From Brevundimonas sp. (lineage in GTDB: Bacteria > Pseudomonadota > Alphaproteobacteria > Caulobacterales > Caulobacteraceae), in contig NZ_JAUXQZ010000028.1 of NCBI RefSeq assembly GCF_030682035.1, forward strand, positions 1 to 64,000: 64,000 nucleotides of DNA. Reading direction: 5' to 3'. The notes beneath the pieces were generated by a model. It was not told the DNA's origin, made no database searches, and saw nothing but the letters and a program-made list of their open reading frames with translations. The translations under genes and the position numbers were made by a program. Positions 26,558 through 40,283 of the stretch are shown piece by piece; within the stretch, counting starts at the first letter, position 1; each line of letters opens with the position of its first letter.

Positions 26558-27352
26558 TCAGCGCGCCGATATCAACAGGGCGTCGGCGTATCCGCGTGCG
26601 ATCACCGCCTGACGCGAGCGCTCGGCGGCGTTCGGATCGGGCCAGGGGCCGACCAGGACCCGGAACAGGCCGTCGTTTCGGCCTCCCTCCACAGTCGCCC
26701 GGTCGCCCAGTTCATCGGCGACCCGGCGGGCGGCGCGACGGTCCGAAAAGGCGCCGGCCTGAATCCAGTAGTCGCTCCGCGTGGACGGCGCCGCCGACAC
26801 GACCGGTGCGCGCTCGGCGGCGGCGTATTGAAGGGTCGTTCCCCCGCCGGTCCGGGGCGCGGGGCCCAGATAGCGGACCCGAACCTCGCCGACTCCCGCC
26901 TGCAGTATCCCCAGCGCCTCCGCCGAGCCGCGCGACAGGTCGATGATCCGGTTGTCGACAAAAGGTCCCCGGTCGTTGACCCGCACCACGATGCGGCGAC
27001 CGTTGGCCAGATTGGTCACCTCTACCAGTCCGGGCAGCGGCAGGGTCTTATGGGCCGCGGTCAGGGCATGCATGTCGAACCGCTCGCCGGTCGCCGTGGG
27101 CCGTCCGTTGAACTGATCTCCGTACCAGGACGCCAGGCCGGTCTCGTCATAGCCGGGCTGTTCGGCCGGCTGATACCAGCGCCCCCGCACCTGATAGCGG
27201 CGCATCGTGCCTGAAACGATGGGGGCGGGATCGGTCACCACCGGCAGGCGGGTCGCCTCCGGACGGGCGACACCGGCGCAGGCCGCGACCAAGGACAACA
27301 TGGCCGCAACCAGGACGCCTCGAAGCGCTTTCGTGGGAATATTTCCGGCCAT
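26558..27352 (-). CDS. rlpA: Septal ring lytic transglycosylase-like lipoprotein RlpA with SPOR domain
   Basis: Probably cleaves denuded glycan strands at the division site. From the ATG at 27352 (AGGTGGGG upstream) the 264-residue protein has a lipobox (SLVAACAG). A double-psi beta-barrel follows, with GLASWYGDQFNGRPTATGE, the acidic-dyad region ERFDMHALTAAHKTLPL and VRVNDRGPFVDNRIIDLS. The C-terminal SPOR domain (DYWIQAGAFSDRRAARRV, VLVGPWPD) binds denuded peptidoglycan. Its upstream gap holds a TTAAC half-site. Confidence 0.93.
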   Translation of the reverse strand: MAGNIPTKALRGVLVAAMLSLVAACAGVARPEATRLPVVTDPAPIVSGTMRRYQVRGRWYQPAEQPGYDETGLASWYGDQFNGRPTATGERFDMHALTAAHKTLPLPGLVEVTNLANGRRIVVRVNDRGPFVDNRIIDLSRGSAEALGILQAGVGEVRVRYLGPAPRTGGGTTLQYAAAERAPVVSAAPSTRSDYWIQAGAFSDRRAARRVADELGDRATVEGGRNDGLFRVLVGPWPDPNAAERSRQAVIARGYADALLISAR

Positions 27353-27448
27353 GTCCCCACCTGTGAAGGCAACCAGCATGGCCAAAGACATTTCCGCTTT
27401 GGTTAACGGCCCGTTTGGCGCTATGCGGCCAGTCCGCTCGAGGAACAC

Positions 27449-27493
27449 GGACAGGTCGCCGTGTGGTTTAGGGTAGCGGTCTTGAAAGCTGCT
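27449..27493 (+). pseudogene. 5'-half relic of a tRNA-Ser(UGA)-like gene
   Basis: Aligned without gaps against the intact tRNA-Ser 183 bases downstream, about 31 of the first 45 positions agree. Matches include GCCG-GTGGTTTA in the D-arm and the 10-base run GGTCTTGAAA across the anticodon loop. The anticodon stem differs but can still pair (GCGGT/GCTGC with two wobbles). No variable arm or T-arm follows. It looks like the 5' half of a duplicated, diverged tRNA. Only a hairpin (27518-27537, GGCTCC/GGAGCC) is otherwise seen in the 27353-27631 gap. Confidence 0.45.
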
Positions 27494-27631
27494 GCACCTT
27501 GAGCGCTTGAATGTGAGGGCTCCGCGAAATAGGAGCCTGTTTACAGCCGGTTCGCATCGCGTGCGGATCGTTCGGAATGGGGACGAAAACCGCCCCGTAA
27601 GCCTGTCGTAAGCGGCAGCGCTGGCCGGTAA

Positions 27632-27721
<90 letters not shown>

Positions 27722-27727
27722 GCCCGT

Positions 27728-27883
27728 TCAGTCGTCTGCGAAATAGTCCTCGTCGATCCGCTTCACCGCGATGGTCCGACTCTTTCGCACACCCACACCG
27801 TGCTCCACCAGGAGTTCAGCAAGCCCATCGCCGTCGATCAGAATGCTCTCTCTGAGGAAGATGCTGAACGTACGTGACTGCAT
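27728..27883 (-). pseudogene. C-terminal fragment of an Mrr-type restriction endonuclease
   Basis: A 51-codon frame encodes ILIDGDGLAELLVEHGVGV, then RTIAVKRIDEDYFADD and a stop. This matches the end of Mrr-family type IV restriction proteins (IDG-LA-LM-EH-VGV, a short spacer, VKRID-DYF) as I know them. A stop codon lies seven codons above the ATG in the same frame, so the catalytic region is gone. The fragment starts six bases after the tRNA-Ser 3' end on the opposite strand, a usual place for island insertion and decay. Its base use is less GC-rich than its neighbours. Confidence 0.6.
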
Positions 27884-27901
27884 GACCGCCAAAGGTCGAG
27901 G

Positions 27902-28189
27902 CTAACGACCGGAGGGCCCGCTGGACAGGGAACGGGCCGAGCTTTTCGCGACGACGGCGACAATGAGAATGAGGAAGGCGAGCAGTCGCAGCAGATAGAA
28001 CGGGCTCTGCTCTTCGCGGGGTACCTTCATGACGATGGTGAGTAACGGAGTCGTCGCCATCAGCAGAAAGGCGGCAGCGAAGGCCAGGAAAAGGGTATCG
28101 TTGGTGCGCCGCCAGAATTTGAGAAAGAAGAGCGCGGCGACAGCATAGCCCATGATGATGGCGCCGCTGATGAGGGGCATAATGCTCAT
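27902..28189 (-). CDS. DUF5985-like small membrane protein
   Basis: A 95-residue protein with three predicted membrane helices: LISGAIIMGYAVAALFFLKF, TLFLAFAAAFLLMATTPLL and LLRLLAFLILIVAVVA. The FLKFWRRTND turn after the first helix is typical of DUF5985 proteins as I recall them. The ATG at 28189 overlaps the preceding gene's stop (ATGA). The partner protein has the same three-helix layout, so they may form a heteromeric membrane unit. They diverge from the poly-HAMP kinase operon, suggesting a sensory role. Function unknown. Confidence 0.7.
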   Translation of the reverse strand: MSIMPLISGAIIMGYAVAALFFLKFWRRTNDTLFLAFAAAFLLMATTPLLTIVMKVPREEQSPFYLLRLLAFLILIVAVVAKSSARSLSSGPSGR

Positions 28190-28467
28190 CGGTCCACCTC
28201 CCAGACGAAACCGTAGATCAGGACGCCGACCGCCAGCAAGGCGGTCGCTTGACGGGCGATCGACAGGTTGACGTCGGCGAGGATCACCATGTCCAGCACC
28301 ACCAGCAGATTGTTCGCCGCCAGCAGCCAGAAGCAGGCGGCGCTCCACATCAACAGCGGCTGCCGCGACCGCAACCATGACCGGGTCAGCAGACCGGCGC
28401 AGACCGCGCTGGTCAACAGACACAGGCCGTAGACAATGCCCGGCGCCCAGTCGGTCAAGATTTCCAT
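28186..28467 (-). CDS. DUF5985-like small membrane protein, second copy
   Basis: A 93-residue protein with three predicted membrane helices (WAPGIVYGLCLLTSAVCAGL, MWSAACFWLLAANNLLVVLD, QATALLAVGVLIYGFVW) and an RSWLRSR cytoplasmic turn. It matches the downstream neighbour in size and topology and overlaps it by four bases. The winged-helix-like gene upstream overlaps its start by 13 bases, so the three genes form one transcript. Function unknown. Confidence 0.7.
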   Translation of the reverse strand: MEILTDWAPGIVYGLCLLTSAVCAGLLTRSWLRSRQPLLMWSAACFWLLAANNLLVVLDMVILADVNLSIARQATALLAVGVLIYGFVWEVDR

Positions 28468-28877
28468 CCCCCCAGCCGAAATGAATCCGCAAAGCCCCGC
28501 AGCGCATCCGGACGTCGGGAGGTGATCGTATTCACTACCGCCACCGGTCGTTCACGATAGACGGCCTCAAGCTCGTCGCAAAGCGCCCCAAGACGGGGCG
28601 AGGCGGGCGCATAGCTGAAACTCCCGTCCGTCTCCAGAATCAGGCCGGCTTGCTGCAAACGCTGGATGCAATCGTTGACCAGGGGTGCGCTTGCCCGCAG
28701 TTCAGTGACCAACCTTTCGGGGGACCAGGAAGCCGCCGGCGGCCGGCGCAGGAGAAACAGGGTTTCCAGCGCCCATACTGACGGAATGGCGCCCTCAATG
28801 AAGGCGGCGAGATCGGGATCCAGCGATGATCCGGGGGGGGCCTTCACCCCCGTTGGTCCGTTTTTGACCCTGACCAC
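28455..28877 (-). CDS. Winged-helix-like hypothetical protein
   Basis: A protein of about 140 residues if started at the GTG at 28877 (GTG at 28847 also fits). The central part, SVWALETLFLLRRPPAASWS, then LVTELRASAPLVNDCIQRLQ and AGLILETDGSFSYAP, reads as a helix-turn-helix with a beta-wing, similar to small MarR- or Rrf2-like domains. The last 40 residues contain two more helices. No ligand site is recognised. It heads the small leftward operon opposite the kinase operon and could regulate the shared 230-bp gap. Confidence 0.55.
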   Translation of the reverse strand: MVRVKNGPTGVKAPPGSSLDPDLAAFIEGAIPSVWALETLFLLRRPPAASWSPERLVTELRASAPLVNDCIQRLQQAGLILETDGSFSYAPASPRLGALCDELEAVYRERPVAVVNTITSRRPDALRGFADSFRLGGWKS

Positions 28878-28939
28878 ATGGAGCAGGAACCTAGCGGCTG
28901 ACGCGCGATTGGCAACGACAGAGATTTTTGCCGCGCGGC

Positions 28940-28964
28940 GGAACCTCTGTCGAGTTTCTCGGTT
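28940..28964 (+). promoter_or_regulatory. Candidate EcfG (general stress) promoter for the kinase operon
   Basis: GGAAC is followed after 17 bases by GTT, the established alphaproteobacterial EcfG/SigT pattern (GGAAC-N16/17-GTT). It lies on the plus strand in the divergent gap, about 140 bases upstream of the kinase ATG. A single short match of this kind can occur by chance. Confidence 0.4.
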
Positions 28965-29104
28965 GTGAGCAGTTGGTTCGGGGGAAGCAGCGGATGGCGT
29001 GATCGGCAACGGGTGGGGGTCAGCGCACAGCGCTGTTCCGCATCAGACCGGCCATCTTGGGCGACCTCTGAACAGACAACGTTTCTGTTCCGAAGGCATA
29101 ACTG

Positions 29105-34908
<5,804 letters not shown>

Positions 34909-34909
<1 letters not shown>

Positions 34910-36927
34910 TGCCGCGGCGTCCGAAGGCCACGTCCGCGCCCCTGTCCGCGCGGGTGCTGATCGTCGATGACGACGAGCGCAATGCGTTCGCGGCATCCGA
35001 AGCGCTGGAGGTTCTCGGACACGAGCTCGTCGTCGCTCGATCGGGCGAAGAGGCCCTGCGCCTTCTGCTGACCCAGGAGTTCGCCGTCATCCTGCTGGAC
35101 CTCCACATGCCCGGCATGGATGGCTACGAGACCGCCAAGCTGATCCGCGAGCACCCCCGCACGCGCGATACGCCGATCGTCTTCGTGACGGCGGTGTTCC
35201 GGGACGAAGCCCACATCTTTCAGGCCTACACGGTCGGGGCCGTCGATGTGGTGTTCAAGCCGGCGGACCCCTTCATCCTGCGCTCCAAGGTATCGATCCT
35301 GGTTGACCTGCATCTGAAGACGCTTCAGGTCCGGCAGCAGGCGGATGAGCGCCATGCCCTGCTTCAGGAAAACGCCCGCATCAGCGAGGCGCGGCTGGAG
35401 GCGGAGCTGGCCCTGCGCCGGGCGCGGGAACGGCAGGACGCCATTCTCAAATCCCTGCCTGTGGTGTTCACCTCGCGGACGACCATCCACCCGTTCGGCG
35501 CCCTGTTCGTCAGCGACAGCATCATGCCTCTGACCGGTTTCGAACCGAGCCGTTTCGTCGACGAGCCCGAGATCGGTCTGGGCCGCATTCATCCGGACGA
35601 CGTCGCCGGCGTCGTCGAATGCCTGATGAAGGCGTCGGAAACCGGTGCCTATGCCTGCGAGTATCGCTGGCAGTGCGCCGATGGCGAGTACCGCACCTTT
35701 CTCGATCAGGGGGTCTGGGCGGCCGCTGAGGAGGATGGAACGGCCCAGATTCTGGGTACATTGCTGGACGTCACCGAGCGCCGTCTTCTCGAGGAGCAAC
35801 TGACCCAGGCGCGCAAGATGGAGGCGGTCGGACAGCTGACGGGCGGCGTCGCGCATGACTTCAACAACCTGCTCACAGTGGTGCTCGGCAATGCGGACAT
35901 CCTTCTGCGGCGTGTCGAGGATGAGCCCCGGATCGTCAAACACCTGACGGCGATCCGGGCCGCCGCCGAACGGGGGCACACCTTGACCCGACAGTTGCTC
36001 GCCTTCTCGCGGCGCCAGCAACTGAACCCCGAGGCCGTCGATCTCAACGCGCTGATCCGCGGCTTCGCACCGCTGATGCAGCAGGCCGTGGGCGAGGGTG
36101 TGACCATCGCGCTCGCGCTCGCTCCCGAACCTCTCTACGCCGATGTGGACCCGACTCATCTGGAAACGGCGCTCCTCAATCTGGCGGTCAACGCGCGGGA
36201 TGCGATGAACAATGAGGGGACGGTGACCATCGAGTCCGAGGGGCCTGCCCATACAGGCGGTTCGTGGACCCGGATCGTGGTGCGCGACACCGGCGCCGGC
36301 ATGACCAGCGAGGTGGTCAAGCACGTGTTCGAGCCCTTCTACACCACCAAGGACGTTGGCAGCGGATCCGGGCTGGGCCTGTCGCAGGTCTATGGCTTTG
36401 TTACCCAGTCTGGTGGCAAGGTTCAGGTTTCCAGTTCCCCGGGTCAGGGGGCGGCTTTTGAACTGCTGCTGCCGTTGACGGACAGGCGACCGCAATCCGC
36501 CGCCACTCCCCCGCCGGTCGCGGAAATCGAAACCGGGTCCGAAAGCATTCTGATTGTGGAGGACGAGCCGGCCGTCCTGAACCTGTGCCTCGATATGCTG
36601 ACCGACCTCGGGTACCGATGCGACGTCGCCCAGGATGCCGCCGAAGCCCTGCGCCGGCTGAAAAGCGAGCAACACTACGACCTGCTGTTTTCGGATGTCG
36701 TCATGCCGGGCGGCATCAACGGGATCGAGTTGGGCCGTCGCGCCGTCGCGATGCGACCGGACCTGAAAGTCCTGCTCACTTCGGGCTACCTCGGCGAGAC
36801 TGCCCGGCACGAGCCGCATGACTTTCCGCTGATCGACAAACCCTATGAGCGATCAGAACTGGCCGCGCGCTTGAGGGAGATGCTGACGGGGCGACCCGCC
36901 TCTACGCGGGAAGCTCAGTCAGCCTGA
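34909..36927 (+). CDS. Hybrid histidine kinase REC-PAS-HisKA-HATPase-REC
   Basis: A 672-residue cytoplasmic kinase. The N-terminal receiver (VLIVDDDERNAFAA, LLDLHMPGMDGYE) is followed by a coiled coil and a PAS domain near residues 185-290. HisKA has the phospho-His in GGVAHDFNNLLTVVLGNAD, the ATPase domain contains LLNLAVNARDAM, DTGAGM and GSGSGLGLSQVYGFV, and a C-terminal receiver carries LFSDVVMPGGING. The HDFNNLL type of HisKA and the C-terminal receiver resemble LOV/PAS kinases of alphaproteobacteria. The start overlaps the poly-HAMP kinase stop by one base, so the two probably form a phosphorelay. No output DNA-binding gene is adjacent. Confidence 0.93.
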
Positions 36928-36999
36928 GGGGGTGCCCTCAGGATAACCCCGCGTGATAGAAAGCCGCCCTGCCCTCTTGAAATCAGGCAACTGCCGCCG

Positions 37000-37041
37000 C
37001 CCCCTCGCCGCCGCTTCGCTGCGGAAGCGGCGGCGAGGGGG
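37000..37041 (+). terminator. Perfect 18-bp hairpin after the kinase operon
   Basis: Arms 37000-37017 and 37024-37041 are exact complements around the loop GCTGCG, followed by TCTGTTTGT. It lies about 70 bases past the second kinase stop in a 269-bp gap and faces the end of the LVIVD gene. The loop-side sequence CTTCGCTGCG resembles the element at 4797-4830, so it may also be a copy of a palindromic repeat. Nothing else is seen in this gap. Confidence 0.65.
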
Positions 37042-37196
37042 TCTGTTTGTCAAGGGACGCTGGATGTTGAAGCCGTTGTAAATCGCCGCGTCGGTGGTCA
37101 GGAAACACTGGGCTGAAGCCTGGGATTTGACCCTCAGCGGCTGCCGTTCCCGCCTCCGGACCGGAGGTCGAGCGTCCCATTGCTCAAGAGCAGCGC

Positions 37197-39065
37197 CTAA
37201 CGACCTCGCCGCTCGAACAGCCCGGCCAGCGCCTGCAGTCGCGCGACCTGAGCCGCGGCCGCCGGGGTAGGCAGGGCCGCCGCGGTTGCGGCGGCCGTCA
37301 GCTTCACGGCCAGGGCCGCCGATCCGGGCCGATCGACGCGACCGCCAGCACGCCAGCGTTCGATCGCCGTGCCGACCTCGGCGGTCAGGCTCGCGTCGGC
37401 CCAAGGTTCGCGCACCACCTGATCGAGATAGGCTTGGGCCACGTCGGGGGTGTCGGCCCAGGCTGTCCGGGTCTGGGTCTGGGGATTGATCGTCTCCGAC
37501 GTGACGGCCTCGGCGGCGGCAATCTCCGCCGCCGACAGATGTTCGTTCGGAATCAGCCGCAACACATCGAGACCGCGAGCGATCTCGCTCGAATAGATCC
37601 GGCCGTTGAACCAGTAGGCGGACCAGGACCCGCCGACATACAGCCGGCTGGCGTCGATCGGACCCCGGTCGAAGAAGGCGATCTCGACCGGCCGGGCTGG
37701 ATCGGTGAAGTCCATGATCGAGACCCCGCCCTGATACCAGGCCTGAACCATCAGGTCGCGGCCCGGGACCGGAATGATCATCCCGTTGTGGGCGACACAG
37801 TTTTCAGTCGCGCCCTGCGCGCTCGGCAGCTTGTGGAAACTCTGCCCTTTCAGGGTCCGGTTCTCGATGCTGGCGATCATATCGGCACCCCAGGTCGAGG
37901 GATCCGTAGCCTGACAACGGGCGCCGATACCGCCGCCCCATTCGTCGGTGAAGACGACCTTGTCGCCGGCGTTGTTGAAGATCGCCGAGTGCCAGTAGGC
38001 CATGTCCGGATCGAAGATATCGGAGATGCGGCGCGGGTTCTCCGGATCGGATATGTCCAGCAGGATGCCGTTACCGCTGCAGGCGCCCGCCGCCAGTCCG
38101 ACTTCGGGGAAGGCGGTGATGTCATGGCACTGGTTGGTCTGGGCGGTGTTCTGGGTCGCGATGCCGGCTCGACCGCCGCGCCACAGACCCGCCACACGGC
38201 CGGTTTGGCTATCGGCGAAGATGCGCGGCCGGTTGACGATCGCTGCGTCCTGCGGTCGGTCCAGCTCCACCTTGATCACATCGATCGAGAACAGGGCCGT
38301 CTCGGGGTTCTGGTCCGGCTGACCGTCGGTGCAGATGGCCAGTTCCGCCGCCCCGCGCACGTCCGCGGTGCCCGAGTTGTAGATGTAGAGGACATTGGCG
38401 TCCGTCGGATGCGGGACCTGCGTATGGGTGTGCGATCCCCGGCAGGTCTGGACGGCAGCGATCTGGCGCGGCGCGTTCAGGTCGCTGATGTCGAAGATGC
38501 GGATGCCGCGGAAGCGCTGGCTGGTTACGTCGTCCTCCGTGGTCGCGGCGCCGCAGTTCAACCGGCCGCGGTTCTCCTCGACCGACATGAACAGCAGGTC
38601 GCCGTGCACCGAGACGTCGCCCTGACCTCCGGGGCAGACCACCGACATGACCAGCCGCGGAGCGCCCCCGCCGGAAATGTCATAGGCGTTGAAGCCATTG
38701 AAGTTGCCGACGAACAGCTTGCCGTTCGATACCGCCATGTCGGAGTTGGCCCGGCCCAGCGGACTGAAGTTTGGATTGCCGCGCGCCCGGGCCGTCAGCG
38801 CCTCGCCCTCCGCCTGGCTGGTCGGCGGGGAGAAGCCGATGTCGGGATCCGCGAACCCCGGCGCCATGCCGACGGCGTGCTCCAGCGCCAGGCCGGAGGC
38901 CAGTTGGCCGGCGTCCGCCAGGCCGGCCGACAGGGTGCTCCGGCCGTCGACCTGGATCACCTGGGCGGCGCCGGGTCCGGAGGACTGCTGCGCTGCGGCC
39001 GCGCTGGCCCCCAGCAACAGGCCGAGAACGGCGACGGTGGAAAGCAGGGTGCTGCGAACGTTCAT
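37197..39065 (-). CDS. Exported LVIVD-repeat protein
   Basis: A 622-residue secreted protein with a clear signal peptide (VLGLLLGASAAAAQ). LVIVD-type beta-propeller repeats are spread over residues 100-500: FNAYDISGGGAPRLVMSVVC, IRIFDISDLNAPRQIAAV, ILLDISDPENPRRISDIFDP and VSIMDFTDPARPVEIAFFD. About eight cysteines suggest disulfides; no CxxCH is present. The ATG at 39065 has AAGGAG upstream. The C-terminal 110 residues are Ala-rich and helical. It is followed in transcription order by nothing on this strand, and preceded 22 bases upstream by a DUF305 gene, a pairing that suggests a joint periplasmic role, perhaps with copper. Confidence 0.85.
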   Translation of the reverse strand: MNVRSTLLSTVAVLGLLLGASAAAAQQSSGPGAAQVIQVDGRSTLSAGLADAGQLASGLALEHAVGMAPGFADPDIGFSPPTSQAEGEALTARARGNPNFSPLGRANSDMAVSNGKLFVGNFNGFNAYDISGGGAPRLVMSVVCPGGQGDVSVHGDLLFMSVEENRGRLNCGAATTEDDVTSQRFRGIRIFDISDLNAPRQIAAVQTCRGSHTHTQVPHPTDANVLYIYNSGTADVRGAAELAICTDGQPDQNPETALFSIDVIKVELDRPQDAAIVNRPRIFADSQTGRVAGLWRGGRAGIATQNTAQTNQCHDITAFPEVGLAAGACSGNGILLDISDPENPRRISDIFDPDMAYWHSAIFNNAGDKVVFTDEWGGGIGARCQATDPSTWGADMIASIENRTLKGQSFHKLPSAQGATENCVAHNGMIIPVPGRDLMVQAWYQGGVSIMDFTDPARPVEIAFFDRGPIDASRLYVGGSWSAYWFNGRIYSSEIARGLDVLRLIPNEHLSAAEIAAAEAVTSETINPQTQTRTAWADTPDVAQAYLDQVVREPWADASLTAEVGTAIERWRAGGRVDRPGSAALAVKLTAAATAAALPTPAAAAQVARLQALAGLFERRGR

Positions 39066-39087
39066 GGTCGCTCCTTCGGGAAGGGTT

Positions 39088-39741
39088 TCAGAGGTCAGAC
39101 AAAAGGGATTGCATGCGTAGTATCTCCGCCGACTGGTCGGCAACGACGGAGTTGGTGAAGTCGGACAGCATCGTATCCTCGGCCGCGCCCGGCTGGGCCA
39201 TCAGGGCATCGACCATGTCGAGCGCGCCCTGATGATGCTGGATCATGCCCTCGAGGAACAGACGGTCGAAAGCCGGGCCTGTCGCGGCGGCCAGCGCCTG
39301 CATCCGCGCCGGCGACAGCATGCCGGGCATAATCGGCGTGTCGGAGGCGGGCATGGCGTGGTCCGCATGGGCGGAATGATCCATGCCCGGCATCGCCAGC
39401 GGCCGGCCGCGGTCGGCCAACCAGCCGCGCATCAGCTCCATCTCCGCCTGCTGGCCGATGGCGATACGCCGGCCGAGCAGGCCCACGCCGGTGTTCGATC
39501 CCCGTGTCTGCAACAGCTCGACCATCTCCACCGCCTGGGCGTGGTGGACGATCATATGCTGCATGAAGGCGACGTCGTCGCCCGTGAAGCTGCTACGGCC
39601 AAGCTCGACCGCCTCCCGGGCGCTGATCACGCGCGATGGAGCGCCCGGCGCGCCGGGGTTGAAGATGGGCGGCGTCTGCGGACTTGCCGTGATCCCGATC
39701 AGTCCGACCAGCAAAAGTCCCGCTGCCGCGCCTGCGACCAA
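39088..39741 (-). CDS. Exported DUF305 protein
   Basis: A 217-residue protein of the DUF305 family (CopM-like), often linked to copper binding outside the cytoplasm. It has a hydrophobic N terminus, then two four-helix halves each with a His-rich signature (FMQHMIVHHAQAVEMVELL and FLEGMIQHHQGALDMVDAL), and a Met/His linker (AMPGMDHSAHADHAMP). The frame opens with TTG at 39741, four bases after the upstream gene's TAG. No ATG fits the signal peptide. It is probably co-transcribed with the LVIVD gene. Confidence 0.88.
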   Translation of the reverse strand: MVAGAAAGLLLVGLIGITASPQTPPIFNPGAPGAPSRVISAREAVELGRSSFTGDDVAFMQHMIVHHAQAVEMVELLQTRGSNTGVGLLGRRIAIGQQAEMELMRGWLADRGRPLAMPGMDHSAHADHAMPASDTPIMPGMLSPARMQALAAATGPAFDRLFLEGMIQHHQGALDMVDALMAQPGAAEDTMLSDFTNSVVADQSAEILRMQSLLSDL

Positions 39742-39745
39742 GGCC

Positions 39746-40111
39746 CTAGCCCCCCGCGCCGACGACGCTGAACTTGCCGTCGAGCTCCTGGCCGATGACC
39801 CAGTTCATTGTCGGGCCGCTCGCGAACTTGACGCTCCAGGTCTCGACCTTGCCCTCGGGCGTGTCCTCGGCGCTTACAAAGGCCATGGTCTGGATCGCCC
39901 CCATGGCGTGCAGCGCCGGCGACATGTTCGCGATCTGGGCGTTGCAGGCGTCCAGCAGCGCCGGCGCCATATAGGCGGCGAGGCAGCTTCCATCGGCGGC
40001 TTCGGTGATGATCCGGGTCAGTTGCGGCGCGTACTGGCCGTCCTGGGCCATGGCCGGACATGCCATCAGGCCCGCGGCCGCCACGCCGGCCAACATCAAA
40101 CGGATACGCAT
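39746..40111 (-). CDS. Small exported hypothetical protein
   Basis: A 121-residue protein with a signal peptide (MRIRLMLAGVAAAGLMACPA, likely cut after AMA). The mature part has two cysteines (GSCLAAYM and LLDACNAQI) and ends in a strand-rich region with WSVKFASGPTMNWVIGQELD. I do not recognise the family. GGAGAGATGT sits just before the ATG at 40111. Its stop lies five bases before the DUF305 start, so it heads a three-gene operon with the DUF305 and LVIVD proteins. Confidence 0.7.
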   Translation of the reverse strand: MRIRLMLAGVAAAGLMACPAMAQDGQYAPQLTRIITEAADGSCLAAYMAPALLDACNAQIANMSPALHAMGAIQTMAFVSAEDTPEGKVETWSVKFASGPTMNWVIGQELDGKFSVVGAGG

Positions 40112-40124
40112 ACATCTCTCCTCG

Positions 40125-40143
40125 CCGGGTCCGACCCGGTTTT
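40125..40143. promoter_or_regulatory. Hairpin in the divergent gap before the M28 peptidase
   Basis: CCGGGT and ACCCGG pair around CCG, followed by TTTT on the plus strand. It lies about 15 bases upstream of the small exported gene's start codon in the opposite direction, in a 172-bp divergent gap. It may be a leader hairpin or an operator; no known consensus is matched. Confidence 0.25.
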
Positions 40144-40283
40144 GCGAACCATGACCCAGCCGGAAGAGCGTCGCAACCTGCCGCCGCGTGACAAAGAGTT
40201 CATGCTCCAGAGCACAGCACGCTGCGCGCGTTGACATCGCCCCCGTTGGGCCGCCACCTGAGCAGGTGGATGGAGCGGCGGCG

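Noticed and set aside
27401-27420. CtrA box upstream of rlpA
   Set aside because: TTAAC is followed after seven bases by TTTG instead of TTAA, so only a half-site is present.
27518-27537. Hairpin read as a terminator on the plus strand
   Set aside because: No plus-strand gene lies upstream for it to terminate apart from the tRNA relic; kept only as a note.
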